Shown one piece after another: positions 42,811-50,300 of a stretch of 64,000 bases of DNA (its first letter is position 1; each line of letters begins with the position of its first letter). Source of the stretch: CAZHBD01 sp964530555. Its GTDB lineage: Bacteria > Patescibacteriota > Saccharimonadia > Saccharimonadales > AWTP1-31. The notes beneath the pieces are model-generated. The model did not search any database and was not told where the DNA came from. It saw only the letters and a list, made by a program, of their open reading frames with translations. The stretch is from contig CAZHBD010000001.1 in the NCBI GenBank assembly GCA_964530555.1, positions 1-64,000 of the forward strand, read 5' to 3'. The translations under genes and the position numbers were made by a program.

Positions 42811-43053
42811 TTAGCTTTTTTTATTAATGCCCATGCCTAGTAGCACGGCTGCCACAAACATCAGGGCTGCGCCAAAGCCGATGAGCAACAGTTCGATATT
42901 GCCCTCTTGTAAGTTGCCGAGGAGGACGATGCAGGTGCCAGCAAACAAAATGGCTGCTGCTCCGCCAATACTGCTATTCTGCAAACTGCTTGCTGTGCCC
43001 CGCTTATTTCGAAGTTTACTCGTTGCTTTGCTTTTGGTTACTTTCTTTGCCAC
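42811..43053 (-). CDS. Small two-helix membrane protein
   Basis: An 80-residue protein with a very basic start (MAKKVTKSKATSKLRNKRG) and two membrane helices (about 30-50 and 55-75) in an inward-facing hairpin. The start is GTG with GAAAGGTC upstream. It shares a unit with the antiporter, 3 bases apart, and may be an accessory subunit; the family is not recognised. Confidence 0.6.
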   Translation of the reverse strand: MAKKVTKSKATSKLRNKRGTASSLQNSSIGGAAAILFAGTCIVLLGNLQEGNIELLLIGFGAALMFVAAVLLGMGINKKS

Positions 43054-43089
43054 CGTTGACCTTTCATTTTTGTTACATGCTTTTGCTCA

Positions 43090-43098
43090 ATTATAGCA
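43090..43098 (-). promoter_or_regulatory. Extended -10 promoter of the small membrane protein/antiporter unit
   Basis: On the minus strand TGCTATAAT stands 36 bases before the GTG start at 43053, so this transcript has an ordinary leader with a ribosome site. The surrounding 14 bases are identical to those at the LCP promoter near 36498. Confidence 0.6.
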
Positions 43099-43116
43099 TA
43101 AGCATTGAGAACGTAC

Positions 43117-43146
43117 TTGACAGAACCAAACTGCTTGTGGCAAAAT
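43117..43146 (+). promoter_or_regulatory. Candidate promoter of the small-peptide unit
   Basis: A perfect TTGACA at 43117-43122 with CAAAAT 18 bases downstream at 43141-43146. A transcript from here would begin near 43153 and end at the terminator at 43408, about 255 bases. Confidence 0.45.
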
Positions 43147-43263
43147 GCTTCTATTCTTTGCAAAGCGTGTTTATCGTTTTGTCAGGAAAAACAAAAATAA
43201 CATTAAAAAAACAGTCAGATTTGTGAGATGGTTTGTCTGTTTTTGTTCGTTCGGGAGGGTTTT

Positions 43264-43353
43264 ATGTCCATCAAAATAAAAACTATATCAAAGGGGTATA
43301 AAGTGGAAGTAAAGGTCAAGCGCCCAAAGTGGCAGCAATACTTGCAGTACTAG
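43264..43353 (+). CDS. 29-residue basic peptide
   Basis: ATG at 43264, stop TAG at 43351. GGGAGGG at 43253-43259 lies 4 bases upstream. The peptide is strongly basic and amphipathic: MSIKIKTISKGYKVEVKVKR then PKWQQYLQY. It has no signal peptide. A promoter upstream and a strong intrinsic terminator 30 bases downstream make it a complete one-gene unit. It could also be the coding part of a small RNA. No homologue is recognised; its size makes it easy to miss. Confidence 0.5.
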   Translation: MSIKIKTISKGYKVEVKVKRPKWQQYLQY

Positions 43354-43383
43354 AAGACCGTTGTTCACAGATACGTACCTTAT

Positions 43384-43410
43384 GAGGCCCAGTTGGGCCT
43401 CGTTTTTGTT
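43384..43410 (+). terminator. Intrinsic terminator after the small-peptide gene
   Basis: A perfect 7-base-pair hairpin, GAGGCCC (43384-43390), loop AGTT, GGGCCTC (43395-43401), followed by GTTTTTGTT. It is the cleanest intrinsic terminator seen in the window. Confidence 0.85.
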
Positions 43411-43447
43411 AGTTGCAAATTGCTTTGTTCAGGAGTAAAACAGAGCT

Positions 43448-43963
43448 ATGACAACGATATTTGAAGGTGGTGATGGAGCCCTTATTCAGGCTGCTAAAGC
43501 GTCGCCGGTAGTTGCACTTGATCAAACTGGGTCTGTCACTGGCGCTGCATTAAGTAGGGCAATGCCAGACCTCTCCGAGCCAGTTAATCCCCATATGGGT
43601 CATCCTGAACTTGAGTTTGCCTCTGACATTAATTCAGCAGTAAATTCGATGCGCCAAACTATCTATGATCAAGATTGTAGACTCAGACGCAAATCAGAGC
43701 TTGTAGCCCAGATGTATTTTGGGCCTAAAATGACACGACTCTTTTTTATAGAGCGTGCGGCAATTGGTATCGTATTCGAGGAATTAGGCTTAACGGATCG
43801 TTATTATGCCGCAACCGGAAAAAGTACAACCGACGGTGGTTTAGGTAGCTGGAAACTGCAACTCCCTAGAATTGACTGCCCAGGTCTATTCACTGTCCAT
43901 TACGCTCATGCGCCAGCAAACACCCGAGGACGCCTGCAGTACTTCTATGCCGGACGGCAGTAG
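43448..43963 (+). CDS. Protein of unknown function
   Basis: A 171-residue soluble protein. AGGAG at 43432-43436 precedes the ATG by about 11 bases. The central part (KSELVAQMYFGPKMTRLFFI) looks helical and the C-terminal part beta-rich. No motif of any family is recognised. It stands between the small-peptide terminator and a cysteine-cluster protein on the same strand. No function is assigned. Confidence 0.6.
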   Translation: MTTIFEGGDGALIQAAKASPVVALDQTGSVTGAALSRAMPDLSEPVNPHMGHPELEFASDINSAVNSMRQTIYDQDCRLRRKSELVAQMYFGPKMTRLFFIERAAIGIVFEELGLTDRYYAATGKSTTDGGLGSWKLQLPRIDCPGLFTVHYAHAPANTRGRLQYFYAGRQ

Positions 43964-44007
43964 CATTTGTTATTGATTTTACGATAAATATGACATAATT
44001 TACTGCT

Positions 44008-44523
44008 ATGTCTGTTTTTGGAGCCGAGTCTACCCCTAAATTATGTGATAGCTGTAGTGGCCTCTGTTGCCGAGCTGGTACTCGTATTGTGTTATCTGCT
44101 GAAGAAGCATCATTTTTACAGCGCGGTGGCACAAAACTCCGTGGTGCACTCTTGTTTTTCATCGATCCAAGCATGACCGACGATGGAGCTGCTTTTGCGG
44201 AACCCGCAAAGTATGAACTCCTGCATGATCAAGTTCGGCGTGAAGTCTGTGCCGATCGTACAGCTTTTAACCGGAGCGAAACGTTGCGTCAAGTGGCAGA
44301 GCTTGTGTTGGCGCAAAAGCCTGGGCGGCAACAATATGTAATCGAGTCTGACTGTGGTTATCTTGATACGTCGGTAAACCCACCGAAGTGCACGGTGTAT
44401 ACAGACGCAGAACGGCCTCAAGTGTGTAGTGGATTCATGCCGGGTAATCCGCATTGCCTAAATATGCGTGAGGCCGAAGGCCTTGCTGTATCTGTTGAGC
44501 TAACTCAAAAACCACATAACTAA
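44008..44523 (+). CDS. YkgJ-type cysteine-cluster protein
   Basis: A 171-residue protein with the zinc/iron-chelating cluster CDSCSGLCCRAG at residues 11-19 and later cysteines in SDCGYL, KCTVY, QVCSGF and HCLN. This matches the CxxCxxxCC protein family, whose biochemical role is poorly known. TTGATT (43973-43978) and TAATTT (43996-44001) with a 17-base spacer place the start about at the ATG, so the mRNA is probably leaderless. Confidence 0.75.
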   Translation: MSVFGAESTPKLCDSCSGLCCRAGTRIVLSAEEASFLQRGGTKLRGALLFFIDPSMTDDGAAFAEPAKYELLHDQVRREVCADRTAFNRSETLRQVAELVLAQKPGRQQYVIESDCGYLDTSVNPPKCTVYTDAERPQVCSGFMPGNPHCLNMREAEGLAVSVELTQKPHN

Positions 44524-44550
44524 GCAACAAACTAGCTTGGCAATAAGCTA

Positions 44551-44579
44551 TAGACAAAAAATAGTAAAAGTGTTAATAT
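44551..44579 (+). promoter_or_regulatory. Promoter of the 44590 gene, near-leaderless
   Basis: TAGACA at 44551-44556 and TAATAT at 44574-44579 with a 17-base spacer. The -10 ends 10 bases before the ATG, leaving a leader of only a few bases and no ribosome site. Confidence 0.55.
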
Positions 44580-44589
44580 ATATCACCTT

Positions 44590-46149
44590 ATGGAAGCCGT
44601 TTACGCTTTTCAGGATAAAATTCACGAACTTGCCCAGATTAAAGATTACGTGGGAGTTTCTTCACGTACCGATGTTTTAGAGTGCCCCGAAACTGCAGCT
44701 GTGCTACATGAGATGGAGACGCTAGTCACTGAATCTCCTGAAATTGTTGACTTTTACGCTGGCGCTATCAAAAGATATAGAGAAGGTGACGCTGAAAGCA
44801 TAGCCTCCGAGCTAGCGATCATCAAAGACCGTGTGGAATTAATGGCTAGTGATGACCTGTTCACGAAATCACAAGAAGCAAAACTAAAAACCAAGATTTC
44901 ATCTGGTGAGATAGTTAAGGAAGAAGCAGAGCTATTCTTTTCTATGTTTAAACGAGTCATCCCGAAGCAGCAACTACCAGGCGCTTCTGCTAGGCCAACT
45001 CTACGATCAACAGCAAAACGCCGTGGCCCTAACCAGGCACGTACTTTGGATCTGACTATTGAGCCGCACGGCGGAATTCGTATTAATGGCAAGTTTTTAC
45101 GTGCTCTGTCTCCTGCGCAAAAGGTAATCATCTTGAGTGGGCTGGCTAAGGGAGAGGGCTTTCGCAACAATGAAATTTATCGTTCTGAAGAATTTGCAAG
45201 GGCTGCAGATATGCGTGAAGCTGACGAATCAGAGTTGCGGGCAACGTATGACGAAGTATTCAAAAGTCTTGTTTTGTATCTGAAAGAAAGCCGCTTTGGG
45301 CGTTTGGTAGATGCTAAACGAAAACCAGGTGAAAAAAAGCACATTATCTCGGCAGATAGCATTACCGATTTGCGCTCTAGCAGTGAGCCAGCCAAGCCCG
45401 CCAAAATAGTAACGCCCACCGAACTGGTTCAGGCTACTCAGCCCGGCCGCTTCTACGAAAATTCTAAAGACGACGAAAACCCCACACTTGCAGATGCCGA
45501 GAAGGCAACCGATAATGGTTTTAGTGAAGATCTTCTGCAAGATGCGCATACATGCTTACGCAACATGGTTGCCGAACATGGCGGAGTTAAACGTCGCCAA
45601 GCAGTAGACCATTTAAGTGGTAAGTTTGGTCTGGATGTTGATCGAGCACGGGCTTTGGTTACGGCAGTATACAAGCTTGAGCAGGAAGATGAAGCTTCGC
45701 AGTTCCGCCAAGTAAAAGAAGGTGGCGCAAAATGGTTTAAGCCATATCGTGCATCTGATCACGAACCATTAGATGAAACGCCCAAGCTATTTGGTGATTA
45801 TTTCGACGGTAGTCTTGATGAGCTGCGAGCACGGTATGGGAATGTGACGGGGTTGTTGCCTGAATATGTCAATTTTGAACGTGGCATCATCCAACTAACA
45901 GGAAACGAGCGAGTATTGCTCCAATTCTTCATGGACAATGGTATACGCAAGGCAATCTCCGAAAAAGCAGTTATTAGTGAACTAAAACAGCAGGGCATAG
46001 AAATAACCAAAGAGCAGATCCGAGAGTCGGTCCGAGTTGTTAATGCATTGTATGGCAGAGACTTCATGCTGAGCCTTGGACCGGCCAGACGACAGGGTGC
46101 AGCCAAAGGCCTACGGGTTCAGCGCATTGGCTCATTTATTGGCGAATAA
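44590..46149 (+). CDS. Large probable DNA-binding protein with winged-helix-like domains
   Basis: A 519-residue soluble protein. Residues about 1-130 are helical. Residues about 155-260 look like an OmpR-type winged helix: TLDLTIEPHGGIRINGKFLR and SPAQKVIILSGLAKG. Residues about 315-375 hold a helix-turn-helix-like stretch (GGVKRRQAVDHLSGKFGLDV). The C-terminal 100 residues again look like a winged helix (GIIQLTGNERVLLQFFMDNG, ending KGLRVQRIGSF). The domain reading is inference from pattern; no full-length family is recognised. A role in transcription or replication control is possible. Confidence 0.55.
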   Translation: MEAVYAFQDKIHELAQIKDYVGVSSRTDVLECPETAAVLHEMETLVTESPEIVDFYAGAIKRYREGDAESIASELAIIKDRVELMASDDLFTKSQEAKLKTKISSGEIVKEEAELFFSMFKRVIPKQQLPGASARPTLRSTAKRRGPNQARTLDLTIEPHGGIRINGKFLRALSPAQKVIILSGLAKGEGFRNNEIYRSEEFARAADMREADESELRATYDEVFKSLVLYLKESRFGRLVDAKRKPGEKKHIISADSITDLRSSSEPAKPAKIVTPTELVQATQPGRFYENSKDDENPTLADAEKATDNGFSEDLLQDAHTCLRNMVAEHGGVKRRQAVDHLSGKFGLDVDRARALVTAVYKLEQEDEASQFRQVKEGGAKWFKPYRASDHEPLDETPKLFGDYFDGSLDELRARYGNVTGLLPEYVNFERGIIQLTGNERVLLQFFMDNGIRKAISEKAVISELKQQGIEITKEQIRESVRVVNALYGRDFMLSLGPARRQGAAKGLRVQRIGSFIGE

Positions 46150-46157
46150 AGAATAGG

Positions 46158-46814
46158 TTATTTCTTCGACTGGGCGTCTTTGATGGCTTGGTCGATGAGC
46201 TTGCTAAAACCGTCAAGATCACGCGGAGAGTCCTCAATCTTTTTGCCCTGCAAGAAAAAGGTTGGTGTAGAGTTCACTTCTAGTCGTTGGCCCTCGGCAA
46301 CATCCGCGTTGATTATATCGTTGACCTCGCTGCTCTGGTAATCTTGCTTAAACTTCTCAAGATCTAGGTTGAGCTGTACTGCGTAGCCTTCAAACGTCTT
46401 GGTTGGGTCACTAGTGCTCTCCCAGGTCTTTTGGCCTTCATACAATAGATCGTGCATCTCCCAGAATTTGCCCTGCTTGTCAGCGGCTTCTGCGGCCCGA
46501 GCGCCGGCCCGAGCGTTTTGGTGGATTTGCTGTAATGGGAAGTTTCGGAACTGGAACTGAATGTCATTTTTGTACTTTTCGACCACTTGCTTCACAACCG
46601 GGTAGTAAGCGCCACAGGCGGGACATTGATAATCGCCGTATTCAACAAGTGTTACTTTTTTGGTGTTTGCACCTTCGACATGATTACTGAGCTTTGAACT
46701 CTTGCTTGAACCATTATTGCTTGTTGATGGGCTCGACGTATCGCGTGTAAACCAAAAGATACCACCTAGTGCGATAATGATCGCTGCCAAAACTGCTACA
46801 AACTGTTTGCTCAT
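46158..46814 (-). CDS. DsbA-like thiol-disulfide oxidoreductase, membrane-anchored
   Basis: 218 residues from the ATG at 46814, preceded by GGGAGAA; the frame extends to 46865 without a better start. One N-terminal helix (about 5-22) anchors it outside. The thioredoxin-fold domain has the redox pair CPAC in GDYQCPACGAYY and the cis-proline loop NSTPTFFLQG. It would form disulfides in exported proteins, several of which in this window carry paired cysteines. Confidence 0.9.
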   Translation of the reverse strand: MSKQFVAVLAAIIIALGGIFWFTRDTSSPSTSNNGSSKSSKLSNHVEGANTKKVTLVEYGDYQCPACGAYYPVVKQVVEKYKNDIQFQFRNFPLQQIHQNARAGARAAEAADKQGKFWEMHDLLYEGQKTWESTSDPTKTFEGYAVQLNLDLEKFKQDYQSSEVNDIINADVAEGQRLEVNSTPTFFLQGKKIEDSPRDLDGFSKLIDQAIKDAQSKK

Positions 46815-46898
46815 ACGTTCTCCCTTAGTGCTTCTTAGTGTAGCGCATTGGACAGAAGTGTTCAAAAGTGCGGTTCAGATGCTTTGCAGTGAGCTAAC

Positions 46899-46927
46899 TT
46901 GTAAGTCGATGTTGCAGGACTTATACT
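46899..46927 (+). promoter_or_regulatory. Promoter of the response-regulator gene, leaderless
   Basis: TTGTAA at 46899-46904, a 17-base spacer and TATACT at 46922-46927. The ATG at 46936 follows after 8 bases, close to the expected transcription start. Confidence 0.6.
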
Positions 46928-46935
46928 CTGTAACC

Positions 46936-47316
46936 ATGAGCAATATAAAGGTTGCCTTGATTGAAGATGATAAGGCGATCGTGGAAATGTATCTGATGCG
47001 CTTTAACCTCTCGGGAGGATATGAGGTAAAAGTCGCCAATGACGGAGCTTCTGGGCTAGAACTACTCAAATCTTTTGAACCTGACGTCATACTACTCGAT
47101 ATGATGATGCCAAAAATGTCAGGCGTCGAGACATTAACCAAGCTACGCAAACTTCCCAACGGCAAAAAGTATAAAGTGATTGCGCTGACAAATATGAAAG
47201 ACGAAGACACGGTGGCTCAGATTCGCAAACTGGGGGTAGAAGACTACATCGTTAAGGCCGAACAAGCCCCGAGTGTTATAGAAGAACGTATCAAACGCGT
47301 AATCAATACCAACTGA
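46936..47316 (+). CDS. Receiver-only response regulator
   Basis: 126 residues from the ATG at 46936, chosen because homology begins at MSNIKVALIEDDKAIVEMYL and a promoter lies just upstream; an open frame from 46702 is spurious. The REC domain is complete: E-D-D, the phospho-acceptor D in DVILLDMMMPKMSG, ALTN and VKAE for the lysine. There is no output domain, so it must act by protein contact. It precedes the kinase-like receptor by 81 bases and is its likely partner. Confidence 0.9.
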   Translation: MSNIKVALIEDDKAIVEMYLMRFNLSGGYEVKVANDGASGLELLKSFEPDVILLDMMMPKMSGVETLTKLRKLPNGKKYKVIALTNMKDEDTVAQIRKLGVEDYIVKAEQAPSVIEERIKRVINTN

Positions 47317-47355
47317 ACACAAACAGTAGTCGTTTACAGCTAAATAAAGCATAAG

Positions 47356-47361
47356 TATAAT
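47356..47361 (+). promoter_or_regulatory. TATAAT box before the kinase-like receptor gene
   Basis: A perfect TATAAT. The transcript would start near 47368 and have a leader of about 30 bases with AGGTG at 47385-47389, eight bases before the GTG start at 47398. Confidence 0.55.
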
Positions 47362-47397
47362 AATGGCTGAGCAGCGTAACTTATAGGTGTTGTCTTT

Positions 47398-50300
47398 GTG
47401 AAGAAGCGAATTATTGGGTTTAGTTTATTTCTCGTGACTTTCGTTGTTGTAGTCCTGGCGCACCCTTTGTCGGCAAAAGCCTATCCTCCAAATGGATTTC
47501 CTGGGGAACCTTTCGGTGGGAGCGGTATGGACGGATACGGTATTCCAACTAATCCGTTGCTGGTTGCCAATTGTGAAGACCTGCAAAATGTAAACCTCAA
47601 TCTCGATCGATACTATGTTCTGCAACAAAACATTGATTGTACGGATTCGGCAACCTGGAATGGTGGAAAAGGATTTATTCCTATCGGGCTTAACGCTGAT
47701 GGGTCTGTTGAAGGGGCATTTATCGGACATCTTGACGGGCGTGGTCACACAATCTCTAACCTCTACATTGATCAATCAAGTCTAAACGTTGCTGATGGTG
47801 ATCGCAACGTTGGCCTCTTCGCGAGTGCCATAGGGGCAGATATCATGAATGTCTATCTAAATAACGCTCATATTATTGGTTCATCAAGTGGCGGCCGAAC
47901 CGGAGGGCTTGCAGGGCAAATCTCTGGGAGCAGGATAGATCGTGTTCATTTTGACGGTGATGTAGAAGGCGGGGACTGTAGCACGGTTCAATCTCTGGGA
48001 GGGATTACCGGGAGATATATTGTGGATGGTCCTGATGATGGGGCATACAATGCTATCAAATACAGTTCAACCAAGGGTTCGATTACGGTCACAGGTATAA
48101 ATTGTGGCTCATATGAGGTGTTCGCTGGGGGCATCGTAGGTAGTGAAACTGATGGTGACCTGCATCTTTTGAATAACTATTCACAAATGGATATTACGCT
48201 TGACGGCAATGCTACGGAAGATTGCGTTAACAATTGTCGCAGTGTTGGCGGGATTATCGGTTTTGTCGGACAACACGTTGAAATATTTCGTAACTACGCC
48301 ACAGGAATTCTCGCTATTTCGGGAGATACATCGCAGTACTTGAGCTACCAGGTAGCTGGCCTCAGTGGCGCCAACAGTACTGAACCACTAATTAGCCAGT
48401 CATTCGCCGCAACCGCCTTTTCGTTCTCAGACTGTGGAATCAGTTGTGGCGCATTGCCTCGAGAAGTGGCCGGAATTGCCATTGCAAACATAGACGAATC
48501 AGAGGCCTTACTTTCTAATCGATACGATGTTGGTGTTGCAGGACAGGGCGATGGGCTGCCATGTATTTCTGGGGGGTTGGCTACCTGTGAAGGCCAAAAT
48601 ACGAGCGGCGTACCAAATGCCAGTCTATTTCAAAATAATAATTCCGATTGGCCTATGCCAGATTGGGATTTTGATAACGTATGGGAGCTTACAGCTCAAT
48701 ATCCAGAGCTTACACAAGATGATAACGCTAACCCGACTCCGCCAGCAACTTTTGATGGGTCAACATATTCTGAAACCGAGATCACTTTAAACTGGTCAGC
48801 GCCAGCAACATATAATGGCTCAATAACCCATTACTTTGTGACGTACAAACACCAAGGTGCAGCAGATTTTGATGGTGGATTTGTACTAGAAGGTGTAACC
48901 ACTGGCATGAATGTTACCAACCTAGAGGCTGGGGTTACCTACGAGTTTTACCTTAGTGCTGAACAATCGGATGGCTACTGGAGTGATATGTCACCGATAA
49001 GTGTTAGAACGGGTACGGAGGGGTTCATTGGCATAAGCAATTGTCAGGATCTGCAAGCTATAAATGAGGACTTGAATGGGAACTATGAGCTGCTTCAAAA
49101 TCTGGACTGCGCTGACACAAGTTCATGGAACAGCGGAGCAGGATTTATGCCAATAGGTAGCTGTGACCAGACGGACCAATTTCAATTTACTGGAATTTTT
49201 GCTGGCAATAACTTTACAGTCTCAAACCTTTACATAGACGTTTCTGGTTCAGATTGCTCTCTGGCGGCACCGATTGCCGCCGCCCAAGGTGCGCTCATCC
49301 AAGATGTAACGTTTGATAATAGCACCTTAATCAGTGACAAAGGGGCAGCAGGATTGATTGCTTCCGATAGATGCAGCGATATACACAACGTGCAACTTAC
49401 TAACGTATTGATATCTGGTACGGCTGAGTTGATCGGAGGTTTAGTTGGGGCAGAAAAGTTAAGTCGTGACTGCGTTCAGTCCTTGATATCCGTAAGTGGG
49501 CTACTCGAATCTACAGATTTTGAAGATTTTCAACAAATAATGGGCGGTTTGTATGGCACGATATCATCATCAAGCAGTAACCACGCTATTGCTGTCGAAA
49601 ACGCCTATACCAATGTGCAGCTTGATGCTAGCGATTCAACAATGAACAATGGAGTTTATGGAGGAATTGCTGGGATGATATTCACATCTAACCAAGACGC
49701 TGTCTCGTTTCAGGATGTATACGCTTCTGGGAGCTTGGTAAGAACGAACCTCGAAACAGTGCAAGGATCTTTGGCGGGCGGACTTATCGCTTTGTTTGTG
49801 ACCAATAGTGGTGGCGAAAACAGCCTGACCGATAGTTTTGCGTACTTTGATTCCTCGCAGACAACCAATGTGACAGGCGGCCAAGTTATAGACGGGGGTG
49901 GTTTAGGATATATAACTGCACCAGGACCATCACTGGTAGTTGATAATACCTATTTCGATGCTGATGTTGCAGGTACCTCTGACTGCACATTTTTAGATGC
50001 CAGCGTCTGCACGGCAATTTCTGGAGATTCAGAGTACTTCTTTAATAACTCCACAAATGCACCGTTAGACCAGTGGGACTTTTCTGATGTATGGATGACC
50101 ACAGAGACCTTACCGGTGTTTAGTGAAGAGGCGACATCCACCCCTACCCTCATACCTGAATCACGACTGCAACACAATAATGGGACGATAAACCCCCTGA
50201 TACCTGCCCGTGCTTTTTCGCCCAATAGTGCTGTGTCTCCCGATTCAGGCAAGATCACCAGTCTGCCTGCAGCTGGTTCAAACTTTGGACCCACACAAGG

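Noticed and set aside
46702..46935. N-terminal extension of the response regulator
   Set aside because: It lies upstream of the promoter, overlaps the divergent dsbA-like gene and is not part of the REC domain.
47363..47386. 7-codon ORF directly after the TATAAT at 47356
   Set aside because: Its ATG lies one base after the -10 box and would be upstream of the transcription start.
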